DNA of 48,507 nt from Chryseobacterium gleum (GTDB taxonomy: Bacteria > Bacteroidota > Bacteroidia > Flavobacteriales_D > Crocinitomicaceae): contig CAMDFN010000003.1 of the NCBI GenBank assembly GCA_945897565.1, positions 1-48,507 of the forward strand, read 5' to 3'. Below, piece after piece: positions 17,110 through 26,719 of this stretch. Below the pieces are notes generated by a model. The model saw only the letters and a list, made by a program, of their open reading frames with translations. It did not search any database and had not been told where the DNA came from. Each line of letters opens with the position of its first letter. Within the stretch, counting starts at the first letter, position 1. Position numbers and translations under genes: made by a program.

Positions 17110-18594
17110 TTATCTGATCTGGTTTTTCCAAGACGAGGTGATGTCTCTGGAAGCGTAGGCCGCTTTCTTAAATGCCTGAACATCTTGCCAAATGGTGTCT
17201 AGCGCATAAACCAAAGCGCGCTCTTCTTCTTGCATGGCATCTTTGAGCAAGGCCGGATCTGAGAAATGTGTTTTGACAAAATTGGTATCGAAATGCCCAC
17301 TGCGGAAGGCTGGGTGCTTCAAGACAAACTTGCCAAAATCTAAGGTGGTTTTGACACCAGAAATTTGGTAGTTGTCTATGGCCGTAATGCAACGGTCTAT
17401 AGCTTCTTCGCGGGTTTTGCCCCAAACCACTAATTTGGCTATCATGGGGTCGTAATAAATCGGAATTTCCATGCCTTCTTCAAAGGCGTCATCTACGCGG
17501 ATGTGGCGCCCAGACGGAATGCGGTAGCGGTCTAGGGTACCGATATCTGGGGTAAAACCACCGAGGGTGTCTTCGGCATAAACGCGCACTTCTATGGCGT
17601 GGCCATTGATTTGGAGTTCGTTTTGCAATTTAGGCAAGCGCTCGCCGCGCGCCACGCGAATTTGCCATTCGACGAGGTCTAGACCCGTAATTTCTTCGGT
17701 AACCGGATGCTCTACTTGCAGGCGGGTATTCATTTCTAAGAAATAAAAATCGAGGTTGGCATCGATGAGGAATTCTACAGTGCCCGCACCTTCATAGTTG
17801 CAAGCCTTGCAAACGGCCACCGCTGCTTCGCCCATTTGCTGGCGCAACTCGGGGGTCAGCACCGCACTTGGCGCCTCTTCTACTACTTTTTGATGGCGGC
17901 GCTGCACAGAGCACTCGCGTTCAAATAAATAAACTGTATTGCCTTGTTGGTCGGCAAAAACTTGAATTTCAATGTGGCGGGGTTGGTCTACAAATTTCTC
18001 AATAAATACGGCGTCGTCGCCAAAAGAAGACCGTGCTTCGTTTTGGGCGAGGGTCATTTGCTCTTCAAATTCAGCTTCGTTTTGCACCAAACGCATGCCT
18101 TTGCCGCCACCGCCGGCAGATGCCTTGATCAAAATAGGATAACCTACCTCTGCGGCGATTTTTTTGGCTGCTGGCACATCTGAAATGGCTTCGTCTACCC
18201 CCGGAACTAAAGGAACGTTGTAAGACTTGACGGCTTGTTTGGCCGAGAGTTTGTCTCCCATCACCTCCATAGATTCAGGCGATGGACCAATGAGCTTGAT
18301 GCCTTCGGCCTTTAATTTGCGGGCAAAGCCTGCATTTTCTGAGAGAAAACCGTAGCCCGGATGCACGCCCTCTACGCCGAGGTCTTTGCAAATTTGAATG
18401 ATTTTATCTTGCTGCAGGTAGCTTTCTGCCGAGGGGCTTTTGCCCACATAAACGGCTTCGTCGGCTTCTAATACGTGCGGTGCGTTGGCATCGGCATCGG
18501 AATAAATGGCCACGCTGCGGATGTCCATTTTCTTAAGGGTTCTAAGCACGCGTCGAGCGATCTCGCCGCGATTGGCTACTAGTACTTTTTTCAT
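17110..18594 (-). CDS. accC: Biotin carboxylase subunit of acetyl-/propionyl-CoA carboxylase
   Basis: 494 residues. It starts MKKVLVANRGEIARRV, the classic biotin carboxylase N-terminus. The ATP-grasp glycine loop KASAGGGGKGMR is at about residues 157-168, the signature FERECSVQRRHQK at about 225-237, and EMNTRLQVEHPVTE at about 290-303. The enzyme carboxylates biotin on a carrier protein using ATP and bicarbonate. The C-terminal tail (about 40 residues after the carboxylase fold) resembles Bacteroidota acyl-CoA carboxylases, so propionyl-CoA or another acyl-CoA is as likely a pathway as acetyl-CoA. No carrier or carboxyltransferase gene lies in the window. Its 5' end overlaps the tamB 3' end by 53 bases in another frame. 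Confidence 0.92.
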   Translation of the reverse strand: MKKVLVANRGEIARRVLRTLKKMDIRSVAIYSDADANAPHVLEADEAVYVGKSPSAESYLQQDKIIQICKDLGVEGVHPGYGFLSENAGFARKLKAEGIKLIGPSPESMEVMGDKLSAKQAVKSYNVPLVPGVDEAISDVPAAKKIAAEVGYPILIKASAGGGGKGMRLVQNEAEFEEQMTLAQNEARSSFGDDAVFIEKFVDQPRHIEIQVFADQQGNTVYLFERECSVQRRHQKVVEEAPSAVLTPELRQQMGEAAVAVCKACNYEGAGTVEFLIDANLDFYFLEMNTRLQVEHPVTEEITGLDLVEWQIRVARGERLPKLQNELQINGHAIEVRVYAEDTLGGFTPDIGTLDRYRIPSGRHIRVDDAFEEGMEIPIYYDPMIAKLVVWGKTREEAIDRCITAIDNYQISGVKTTLDFGKFVLKHPAFRSGHFDTNFVKTHFSDPALLKDAMQEEERALVYALDTIWQDVQAFKKAAYASRDITSSWKNQIR

Positions 18595-21500
18595 GTTGGG
18601 GTAAAGTTACAGGTTGTCTGTGTTTTTTAGGCTGAGGTTGACCTGATTTTTTTGGGGACTTTGAAAGCAGTTGCTTCAATTGCTTCACAAAAGCCAAATC
18701 TGAGAACTGATGGAATTCTTCGTAATAGGAAAGTCCAAAACCTTGCGTAAACGGCCCTTGGTTTTCATTGACGGAGTTGGTATTGGACTGATTAAAGGCC
18801 CTGATCCTGAAATTATCTTGGATTTTATATTCGACATTGACATCGCCAATCATGGAGTTGGTATAGGCCTGAGAACCATTTGCCGCCGCACTTCGGTTCT
18901 CAACGCCAAAGCTACCTGTGATCACGAGTTTGTCATCTAGGAAACCTTTGGTAACACCTACTTCTACTTTGCTTTCACCAGCGGCTGCATCGGCACCGTA
19001 GTCCACATCGAGTTTATAGTTGTCGGACAATTTGCCAAGAGCCGCATTGATTTGTGATTCAAGAAGGTCAAGCGCCGCAGAACCGCCAGCAGAAAGATTG
19101 CCTTTGAGCGGTTGAAACTTACTCACCAATAGCAAAGAGAAAAACTGCCGATTGAGCTCATCAGGGTCAGCTTTCACGCGGTCTATGAGCGCTTTTCCGG
19201 TTTCGGTAACGCGCGGGGCAACGAGGTCAAAAGTAATTTTAGGGGCAAGTAATGACTCTGTTAGCTTGAGGTAACACAAGATTTCTTGATTGACGAGCGT
19301 GTTGTCTTGAATTTCCGGACTCAGTTCTAAGATTGAAGCGCGTTTGGCTGTGACCGTATTGATGGTGATATCGGCGTTATATGGATCGCCGGTCCATTCG
19401 ATTTTAGAACCTGCCTCAATGTCAAACGTTTGCTTGATAGATCCGAGCGCAAAATCATAGCGACTGCCTTTAGCAATCACATACGGGCCGCTCATGGTGA
19501 GTTGGTTGTATTGGTCTAACTTGATATTGAGATCGCCGCTGCCCTTTGCTGTAATTTCATCACCAGTTTGCTCATTAAAGATGAGCTTCATGCCGGCGTC
19601 TGGGGTGATGTGAAAGTTCAGATCGAGGTAAAGGCCAGTAAAATCTAAGCCTTGTTGTGCGAGCTGCGCACTCACACCGCGTTCTACAAATTGCACAAAA
19701 TTATCTTCGTCGTTGATTTCAGACATGCCATACATCGGAAAAATCACTTCTGTGCCTTTGCGCGTGGTGGCATCTACGGTAATTTCGGTGTTGCTCATGG
19801 TGCCAAAGATGTTGGCGGTGCCGCGTCCGTAGGCCTTTCCGTAATAGACATCTCCCTCCTTTTGTTTGGTATTGAGCAAGAGAAATTTATCGATCGGAAC
19901 CAACTGGTTGGTGCGCGGATCTATTTTTTTGAGGTCGTCTTCAAAGTTGATTTGGATGTCGTAGTTCCAGCGCTCAAAATTGCTGTGGTTGATGGCACTC
20001 GAGAGATAAGCGGTGTTGCCCTCTGGGTCTTTGACAGGAATGTTGTCTAGAAAAAAGGCATCTTCGGTGACTTGAATGAGGCCTTCTAACTGATAATTTA
20101 CGCCAAGAATGGCCACCTCTGCGCCACCCTCTTGCAGGCGCAATTTGCCAATGAGTTTGGGTTGGTCAGGACTGCCGGTCAAACGCAAGCGGCCATTGAG
20201 TTTGCCTTTGATGCCATTGACTACCTCAGGATCTAAAAATGCATTGACAAAGGAGATATCGGTTTGCTTGAAATTGAGCCCGAGGTCAAGTTCGTCTTCT
20301 TTGAGTTTGTATAGACCGTCAAAATCGAAGGTGCGTTCGTTGCGGTATTGGAGTGTGCCTTCCAAAACAATGCTTTGTCTGGCATCGTTCCAGTCTGAAT
20401 GCAGCATGATGTCGCCAACGGCTTGGCCGTCTATTTGCAATTGTTCTAAATTGGCATCGGCAACAATACTTAGGTTGGTAAATGGCGTGGAAAGTGTACC
20501 CCAGCCACTGAAGCGACCACTATAGTGATTGGGCAAGCCCATCAGTGAACTCAACTCTCCGAGGTCAAGGCCAATGATGTCAAAACGCAATTGATCGCGC
20601 TTGTTATCCGATAGACAGCCATTGATTTTGATGCTTTGGTAACCCCTGTGTAATTCTAAGTCTGTAACGCTAATATCTTTGGCAGCTACTGTGATGTCTG
20701 ACTGATTGGCCACTTGCCACTCCACTCCATTGATCGTGAAGAAGGAAGGCTGTAGCATAAAGCTAATGTAGTCGTTGGGTAAGATGGTACTGCGCCATTT
20801 GAGCTCAGAGAAATTATTGGTGTTAGGGTCCCAGGATAGCGCAGCGTCTAGCACGCCATGAGCGCCCGAATTGATGAGCTTGAGTTCGTGAAAAGAAGTG
20901 GAATCTGCTACAGTCAGCTGCCCCACGGTGAGCTGTCCATTGACTTGGTCATGCAAAATCGTTTGATCGAAATTTATGTTTTCGAAGGCTAAACTGGCGT
21001 AGGCCAAACGCGGGCAATTCAGCGCTACTTTTAATTCTTCTTGTTTGGAATCAAACGAACCCGAAATACTGGTGGCAGAAGCGAGCTCGAGTTCTGGCAA
21101 GAAGATATTCAAAAGCTCACGGGTGTTGCGCGCCAGTAAACTGAATTCAAACTGTGCATTTGAATGCTGGAAATCAAGAGTTTGCCCCTCAATAGGCGGA
21201 TACAAAATGGCCAAGTGATGGGTGAGGTCGGCAACTAAGGTTTGTTCGTCTAAAATGCCTTTGATATTGAAATCTAGGATTGGGCTGCTCAAGTCGATAT
21301 TGACGTAGTCGGCTTGCTGGCGGTAATGGATTTGCGCAAGTTCAGAATAAATTTGATGGTCTTGGGCGCTGTAATGGAGGTCACGGAGGCTGGCAAAACC
21401 AACCACAGACTTCCAGCTTGGGCCTTCAAAACCGATATTGACACGTGCGCTCAATTGATCGTGTGCTAGGGAACTCAGGTGGAGGTCGTGGAGGTCAGCG

Positions 21501-23110
21501 CGCGCAATTTCAGCTTGGATCTGGTAGCTCGGGGCCTCTCCCAACGCTAATTGCAGAATGCTTGACATTTGCAGATGAGGGTCGTCGATCTCTAGCTTGG
21601 CCAACAGTTGCTCGTTTAGGATATTCGCTTCTTTGACGGCCACATTTTTGTAATTGTAGTCATTCAAAATTATTTCGGCGAAAGCTGCACTTGAATTTTG
21701 TAAGGTAAGCGCGCCAGCGTTGTCAATGGAAAGCTCAAATTGAGCCTTGCCAGTCAATTGCCCTATGGCCGAGACGTCAAGCAACTGACCCAAAGCAAAT
21801 TTTTCAAGGTGCAGAAAGCTGCTATCGGCCACACCGCTAATGGTGAGTAATTCAGGCGTATTGGCAACAGAAATAGGTGCAAGTGAGAGTGTGCCTAGAG
21901 CCGTTTGGGCCTGTTCAATTGAAACCTGAAGTTTGGAAGGCGTTCCGCTTACTTTAGCGTTTTTGAGCTCAAAAAACGACGCTTTTTGAAGCAAAGACGG
22001 TATTTCAATGGCTGATTCACCCTTTGGCAAATGCAGGTTTTGGATGTCGTTTAAGTCCAGATAAGCCTTGGTAAGGGTTTCGTCTAGACTAAGTTGCGCG
22101 GTGGGTTTACGGAAATCGGGCAAGCGCAAGTTGGCCTGAATTTGCGAGCGTTTACCAAAGCGCAAATTCAGGTCTTGAATGCGCAGGTTGCGCAGTTTGT
22201 CTTTGACCACACCCGACACAAAAACCGTTTGATCCATGCCTTCGATGTCGGGCGCAAAGAACGCGATGTCGTGGAGCCAAACGCGGCTTGGTGCCAGTAT
22301 GACGTCAAAGACAACGCGGTCGTCAAAATGATTGAAGTCTGAACTGGTTTGGGTGCGCAGCGCTAATTTTGGGATGTAAATGATGCTTTTTGGTGTCTGG
22401 ATCTGGGCATTGCGCAAGTGCAATCCTTGCGCTGAAAAAGAAGCTTCACCTTTTAAATTGTTGAGTGCAAAACCAGATCTGTCTTTAAATTTCAGTTGGC
22501 GAATTTGACATTTAACAGACTCCCCTACAGACTGAATTTGGTTTGCTTTTAAATGAAGATTTTTGAGTTCGATGTGGTTGAAGTCTAGGCCAAAGGTGAG
22601 GGTGTCTTTGCGGTAATCGTGGTAGCTGAAATCGATGTGTTGTAGTGAGAGTTCACTTACTTGCACCTGAAAGTCTGTCGAGGAGCTACTGGCTTGATCC
22701 GAAGCAAAATAATCTTCGATAAAGGCAAAATTTGAACGCCCCTCTTCTTGATCTAGAGATAAATTCACTTTACCCCCATAAAGCCGCAGCTCATTGATGA
22801 GCAATTTATTTTGCAGCAACTTGAATTGGTTGAGCCCCAAATAAAGGTGCTTGAGCGCTAAAACAGGCTGTTTGTTCGGGTCTTCAAGGTAGATGTCTTT
22901 TAAATCGATGTAGCGAAACAAAACAATATCTACCGCGCCAATTTGCACTTTGGCATTGAGTTCCTTGCTCAGAAAAGTGGTGGCCTGACGCGCAATGTAG
23001 GTCTGAACCCAAGAACTGCGTACGGCAAATACCAGAAAGATGACAAGGATGAGCAACCACTCTAAAAGAATGGCAAGCGTTAGGCCCGCGATTTTGAGTA
23101 CCTTTGTCAT
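18542..23110 (-). CDS. tamB: TamB-family translocation and assembly module protein
   Basis: 1522 residues. One N-terminal membrane anchor (residues about 8-30, LTLAILLEWLLILVIFLVF) is followed by an AsmA-like start (FLSKELNAKVQIGAVDI) and a very long periplasmic beta-rich span. The C-terminal DUF490/TamB domain (last about 350 residues) includes KIEWTGDPYNADITINTV and VLITGSFGVENR-like strands. Proteins of this family bridge inner and outer membrane and help lipid transport or insertion of outer-membrane proteins. The C-terminus is unusual: after the last aromatic-rich strand come about 45 residues rich in Lys, Gln and Arg, the last 18 of which overlap accC. Translation of the two is probably coupled. 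It is divergent from tsaD with 24 bases between start codons. Confidence 0.88.
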   Translation of the reverse strand: MTKVLKIAGLTLAILLEWLLILVIFLVFAVRSSWVQTYIARQATTFLSKELNAKVQIGAVDIVLFRYIDLKDIYLEDPNKQPVLALKHLYLGLNQFKLLQNKLLINELRLYGGKVNLSLDQEEGRSNFAFIEDYFASDQASSSSTDFQVQVSELSLQHIDFSYHDYRKDTLTFGLDFNHIELKNLHLKANQIQSVGESVKCQIRQLKFKDRSGFALNNLKGEASFSAQGLHLRNAQIQTPKSIIYIPKLALRTQTSSDFNHFDDRVVFDVILAPSRVWLHDIAFFAPDIEGMDQTVFVSGVVKDKLRNLRIQDLNLRFGKRSQIQANLRLPDFRKPTAQLSLDETLTKAYLDLNDIQNLHLPKGESAIEIPSLLQKASFFELKNAKVSGTPSKLQVSIEQAQTALGTLSLAPISVANTPELLTISGVADSSFLHLEKFALGQLLDVSAIGQLTGKAQFELSIDNAGALTLQNSSAAFAEIILNDYNYKNVAVKEANILNEQLLAKLEIDDPHLQMSSILQLALGEAPSYQIQAEIARADLHDLHLSSLAHDQLSARVNIGFEGPSWKSVVGFASLRDLHYSAQDHQIYSELAQIHYRQQADYVNIDLSSPILDFNIKGILDEQTLVADLTHHLAILYPPIEGQTLDFQHSNAQFEFSLLARNTRELLNIFLPELELASATSISGSFDSKQEELKVALNCPRLAYASLAFENINFDQTILHDQVNGQLTVGQLTVADSTSFHELKLINSGAHGVLDAALSWDPNTNNFSELKWRSTILPNDYISFMLQPSFFTINGVEWQVANQSDITVAAKDISVTDLELHRGYQSIKINGCLSDNKRDQLRFDIIGLDLGELSSLMGLPNHYSGRFSGWGTLSTPFTNLSIVADANLEQLQIDGQAVGDIMLHSDWNDARQSIVLEGTLQYRNERTFDFDGLYKLKEDELDLGLNFKQTDISFVNAFLDPEVVNGIKGKLNGRLRLTGSPDQPKLIGKLRLQEGGAEVAILGVNYQLEGLIQVTEDAFFLDNIPVKDPEGNTAYLSSAINHSNFERWNYDIQINFEDDLKKIDPRTNQLVPIDKFLLLNTKQKEGDVYYGKAYGRGTANIFGTMSNTEITVDATTRKGTEVIFPMYGMSEINDEDNFVQFVERGVSAQLAQQGLDFTGLYLDLNFHITPDAGMKLIFNEQTGDEITAKGSGDLNIKLDQYNQLTMSGPYVIAKGSRYDFALGSIKQTFDIEAGSKIEWTGDPYNADITINTVTAKRASILELSPEIQDNTLVNQEILCYLKLTESLLAPKITFDLVAPRVTETGKALIDRVKADPDELNRQFFSLLLVSKFQPLKGNLSAGGSAALDLLESQINAALGKLSDNYKLDVDYGADAAAGESKVEVGVTKGFLDDKLVITGSFGVENRSAAANGSQAYTNSMIGDVNVEYKIQDNFRIRAFNQSNTNSVNENQGPFTQGFGLSYYEEFHQFSDLAFVKQLKQLLSKSPKKSGQPQPKKHRQPVTLPQHEKSTSSQSRRDRSTRA

Positions 23111-23134
23111 GTTTGTTACAAAATTAGCAATCTT

Positions 23135-24154
23135 TTGACAGCAAAACCCAAGATTATACTAGGCATTGAGTCATCCTGCGACGACACCTCCGCGGCCATC
23201 CTCGTCGGCAACGAAATTCGTGCCAATATCATTGCTGGCCAAGCCGTACACGAAAAATTTGGTGGCGTGGTTCCGGAGTTGGCCAGCCGTGCGCATCAAG
23301 AAAACATCATTCCGGTGGTGCAAACCGCACTCCAAACAGCTCAAATCTCGCTTTCAGACCTCGACGCCATTGCCTTTACGCAAGGGCCTGGCCTCATGGG
23401 TTCGCTCACCGTCGGCACCTCCTTTGCCAAAGCAATGGGCTTGGCGCTCGGCATTCCGCTCGTTGGTGTGCACCACATGAAAGCACATATTTTGGCGCAT
23501 TTTATCGACGACGCCAGCGACCTCAAGCCCAGTTTTCCATTTTTATGCCTCACCGTAAGCGGCGGGCACACTCAAATTGTGCTTGTCAATAACGCCCTAG
23601 ACATGCAAGTCATTGGCAGCACCATAGACGACGCTGCAGGCGAGGCTTTCGATAAAGCTGCAAAAATGTTAGGCTTACCCTACCCCGGCGGGCCGCTCAT
23701 CGATCAACTTGCAGCGCTCGGCAATCCCTTGGCATTTTCTTTTGCCAAGCCTCAAATTCCGGAACTCAACTTTAGTTTCAGCGGACTCAAAACCTCCATT
23801 TTGTACACCCTTCAGGCCGCCGAAAAAAACGAGCCTGAGTTTCGCCAAAACCACCTCCACGACCTCTGCGCCAGTATTCAAAATAGTATTGTTTCCATTT
23901 TAATGGCCAAACTCGAAAAAGCAGTCAAGGCAACGGGGATACAAACCGTTGTCATTGCAGGCGGTGTTTCGGCCAATTCTGAACTCAGAAAACGCTTACT
24001 TGCCAAAAAAGATGCGGGCTGGAAGGTCGGCATTCCCAAAATGAGCTATTGCACAGACAACGCCGCTATGATCGCCATGGCAGGCTCTTTTTATTTGGCC
24101 GCGGGCCACACCGTTGGGCAAGATGTGGCCGCAGACCCACGTCTGAAATGGTAA
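23135..24154 (+). CDS. tsaD: tRNA threonylcarbamoyladenosine transferase TsaD
   Basis: 339 residues. TsaD transfers the threonylcarbamoyl group to A37 of ANN-decoding tRNAs, with TsaB and TsaE. Conserved features: LGIESSCDDTSAA at the N-terminus, ELASRAHQENI, VHHMKAHILAH (metal-binding His pair near 112-116), LTVSGGHTQIV, DDAAGEAFDKAAK, SFSGLKTS, GGVSANSELR and the metal Asp in YCTDNAAMIA. The start is a TTG at 23135-23137; no ATG lies in frame between the preceding stop and the conserved LGIESS, so a TTG (or the ATT at 23123) must be used. Divergent from tamB, followed on the same strand by the DsbD genes 61 bases later. Confidence 0.96.
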   Translation: MTAKPKIILGIESSCDDTSAAILVGNEIRANIIAGQAVHEKFGGVVPELASRAHQENIIPVVQTALQTAQISLSDLDAIAFTQGPGLMGSLTVGTSFAKAMGLALGIPLVGVHHMKAHILAHFIDDASDLKPSFPFLCLTVSGGHTQIVLVNNALDMQVIGSTIDDAAGEAFDKAAKMLGLPYPGGPLIDQLAALGNPLAFSFAKPQIPELNFSFSGLKTSILYTLQAAEKNEPEFRQNHLHDLCASIQNSIVSILMAKLEKAVKATGIQTVVIAGGVSANSELRKRLLAKKDAGWKVGIPKMSYCTDNAAMIAMAGSFYLAAGHTVGQDVAADPRLKW

Positions 24155-24167
24155 CCTAAGGCACATT

Positions 24168-24194
24168 TTGTTGCCAATATTTTTTGTAATTTCG
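24168..24194 (+). promoter_or_regulatory. Possible promoter of the DsbD/topB operon
   Basis: TTG (24168-24170) and TAATTTCG (24187-24194, one mismatch to TAnnTTTG) with 16 bases between. It would start transcription about 15-20 bases before the ATG at 24216. Confidence 0.35.
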
Positions 24195-24215
24195 AGAGTT
24201 CTTAGTTTTCAAACC

Positions 24216-24677
24216 ATGCGCGCAGCACTTCAATTATTGGTATTCTTCTCTCTATTAAGCACTTGGGCTTTTGGCCAAGAGAAAATTCAGTGGAGCTTTG
24301 ATTACGTTGCTTACCCCGCTTCGCTTCAAATCAGTGCAAAAATTGAAAACGGTTGGCACCTATACGCCCTTGATTTAGATCCAAGTATTGGTCCGGTCCC
24401 GACACAAATTGTACTTGAAAAAAACAAACTCGTAAAGGAATTACAACCTTTTGAAGTCAGCACAATAGCCAAAAAATCCTATGATGCTAATTTTGGAGCG
24501 GAAGTTTCCTACTACGAACAAGGCTTTCACGCGTTCAAGCGCATTCTCGTCAAAAAACCAACCACGGTCAAAGGCGAACTCACTTATATGCTTTGCGACG
24601 ACAAGCGTTGTTTGCCGCCCAAAACCATCCCTTTTGAAATCAAGGTCACACCCTACAAATTAGAAAAACCAAACTAA
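24216..24677 (+). CDS. Periplasmic nDsbD-like disulfide domain protein
   Basis: I start at the ATG at 24216 (MRAALQLLVFFSLL), which begins a signal peptide ending TWAFGQ; the longer frame adds 16 residues. That gives 153 residues. The mature part matches the N-terminal domain of DsbD (Ig-like fold, pattern WSFDYVAYP...ISAKIENGWHLYA) and keeps the redox cysteine pair as C-DDKR-CLPP (residues 127 and 132). It has no membrane or thioredoxin domain. It is followed after 5 bases by a full DsbD whose own first domain has the same layout. A plausible role is shuttling electrons from DsbD to periplasmic partners (inference). Confidence 0.82.
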   Translation: MRAALQLLVFFSLLSTWAFGQEKIQWSFDYVAYPASLQISAKIENGWHLYALDLDPSIGPVPTQIVLEKNKLVKELQPFEVSTIAKKSYDANFGAEVSYYEQGFHAFKRILVKKPTTVKGELTYMLCDDKRCLPPKTIPFEIKVTPYKLEKPN

Positions 24678-24682
24678 CACCA

Positions 24683-26719
24683 ATGAAAGCTCTTCTTTTT
24701 AGCATCCTCTTTTTAGGCTTATCCTTTGCAGGAACAGCTCAAGATTTAATGGGCCAATTCATCAAATGGACGTATTCCGTTGAAAAAATTGATGAGAGCC
24801 ACGCCAACCTGGTTTTTACGGGTAAATTGGTCCCTGAATACCATATTTTTAGCCTGAAGCACGACCCCATGGCTGCAGACGGCACAGGTATTGTTCCTGA
24901 GTTTAAATTCAAGACCGATAAAAACTTTAAAACGGTGGGTAAAGTTTTTGAAGTAGGCATTCCACTTGTGCAAAAAGACGAGCTCGGCATCTCTTTATTT
25001 TATGAAAACAAAGCCGTTTTCAAGCAAAAAATCGAAATCTTAAGCGACGACGCTTTTACCGCTAGTTGCAATTTATTCTTTCAGTTATGCAACCATGAAG
25101 GTTGTTTGCCACCCTTCGACTACACCGCCAAATTCAAAGTAAGTGGCTTTAGAGCTTCTGGTGCAGCTACCGAAGTCGTTGACACAACGGCAAGCGCTCA
25201 AACCGCAGGTGCAGATACCAACAGCACCGAAACCACCATGGACCAAGCACCGGCGCCGATCCAGCAAAAAGAAAAGAAAAAAGGCTCTAACGTTGTCATC
25301 TTTATTGCGGGCTTTATTGCGGGTTTAGTTGCCTTACTTACGCCTTGCATGTTCCCCATGATCCCAATGACGGTAACGTTTTTCACCAAGCAATCCAAAA
25401 CGCGCAGCGAGGGCATTTTCAAGGCGCTCATTTACGGTGCTTCTATTGTCTTGATCTACGTTGCTTTTGGCCTCATCTTCACCGCTATAATGGGCCCACT
25501 TGGCCTCAATGACCTCTCTACCAACGTCTGGATGAACCTCATCTTCTTCAGTATTTTTGTTCTATTTGCCTTCTCTTTCTTGGGTGCTTTCGAAATCCAA
25601 TTGCCTAATTCTTGGGTCAACAAAATGGACAAACAAGCAGACCGCGGCGGCTACCTCGGCATCTTCTTTATGGCCTTTACCTTAGGCTTGGTTTCTTTCT
25701 CTTGTACCGGCCCAATCATCGGGAGCTTGCTCGTAGAAGCAGCAACTTCAGGTTCTTACCTCACCCCTGCAGTGGGCATGACCGGCTTTTCTTTGGCGCT
25801 TGCCATTCCATTTACACTTTTCGCCATTTTCCCAGGATGGCTCAACTCTTTGCCGCAATCTGGTGGCTGGCTCAATTCAGTAAAAGTTGTTTTGGGCCTT
25901 ACCGAACTCGCACTTGCGCTCAAATTCTTGTCTTCTGTAGACCTCGCCTACCACTGGCACCTCCTCACCCGCGAGTGGTTTGTAGGCATTTGGTTTGTCT
26001 TGTTCTTTATCATGGGCATCTACCTTTTGGGCAAGTTGCAGTTTTCTCACGATTCTCCAGTGCAGAAACTGAGCGTGACACGCTTTATGTTTGCTCTAAT
26101 TGCTTTGGTATTCTCTGTCTACCTCTTTACAGGAATGTTCGGCGCACCACTCACACTCATCGACGGCATTGCGCCACCGCGCACGCACTCCGAAGACAAC
26201 TTCCGCTGGGTCAATGGTGGGCAAGAAACCGGTTTGGTTGAAGATTCCATTTCGGCACAATTTGCCGCCGATATGCACCCAGTTGGCGACGGCTCAATTT
26301 TAGTTTTCCACGACCTCGAAAAAGGACGTGCCTACGCCAAAAAACGCAACCTGCCTATTCTCTTAGACTTCACTGGCCACGCCTGCCAGAACTGCCGCAA
26401 AACAGAAAGCACGGTTTGGACCAACGACGAAATCCGCCCAATGCTCCAAAAGAAATTTGTGATCATTTCATTGTACGTAGACGACCGCGAGCTTTTACCA
26501 GCAAGCGAACAACGCGTTTCTAAACTCAGCGGCCCTATCCGCACAGTTGGCAACAAATGGGCCGACTACCAAATGACGCGCTACAAGAGCTTCCAACAAC
26601 CTTTGTATGTTGTCACCGACCACGAAGGCAACGACCTCACGCTCGCCATTGGCTATACCCCAGACATCAAGTCTTATCAAAAGTTCTTGGAGGGCGGTAT
26701 CAAGCGTTTTGGCAATTAA
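24683..26719 (+). CDS. dsbD: Thiol:disulfide interchange protein DsbD
   Basis: 678 residues with three parts. The signal peptide and nDsbD domain (21-155) carry the cysteine pair C-NHEG-CLPP at 136 and 141. A linker rich in Thr, Ala and Gln leads to the membrane domain with about eight helices (about 203-490), which has TPCMFPMIPMT with its redox Cys at 222 and the second one in SFSCTGPIIGS. The C-terminal thioredoxin-like domain holds C-QN-C at 568 and 571 (FTGHACQNC). The protein moves electrons from cytoplasmic thioredoxin across the inner membrane for cytochrome c maturation and disulfide repair. The stop overlaps the topB start by one base (TAATG). Confidence 0.95.
   Translation: MKALLFSILFLGLSFAGTAQDLMGQFIKWTYSVEKIDESHANLVFTGKLVPEYHIFSLKHDPMAADGTGIVPEFKFKTDKNFKTVGKVFEVGIPLVQKDELGISLFYENKAVFKQKIEILSDDAFTASCNLFFQLCNHEGCLPPFDYTAKFKVSGFRASGAATEVVDTTASAQTAGADTNSTETTMDQAPAPIQQKEKKKGSNVVIFIAGFIAGLVALLTPCMFPMIPMTVTFFTKQSKTRSEGIFKALIYGASIVLIYVAFGLIFTAIMGPLGLNDLSTNVWMNLIFFSIFVLFAFSFLGAFEIQLPNSWVNKMDKQADRGGYLGIFFMAFTLGLVSFSCTGPIIGSLLVEAATSGSYLTPAVGMTGFSLALAIPFTLFAIFPGWLNSLPQSGGWLNSVKVVLGLTELALALKFLSSVDLAYHWHLLTREWFVGIWFVLFFIMGIYLLGKLQFSHDSPVQKLSVTRFMFALIALVFSVYLFTGMFGAPLTLIDGIAPPRTHSEDNFRWVNGGQETGLVEDSISAQFAADMHPVGDGSILVFHDLEKGRAYAKKRNLPILLDFTGHACQNCRKTESTVWTNDEIRPMLQKKFVIISLYVDDRELLPASEQRVSKLSGPIRTVGNKWADYQMTRYKSFQQPLYVVTDHEGNDLTLAIGYTPDIKSYQKFLEGGIKRFGN

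Noticed and set aside
25612..26241. 209-codon frame overlapping dsbD in another frame
   Set aside because: The translation is rich in Arg, His and Cys with no fold pattern, typical for an out-of-frame reading of a membrane protein gene.
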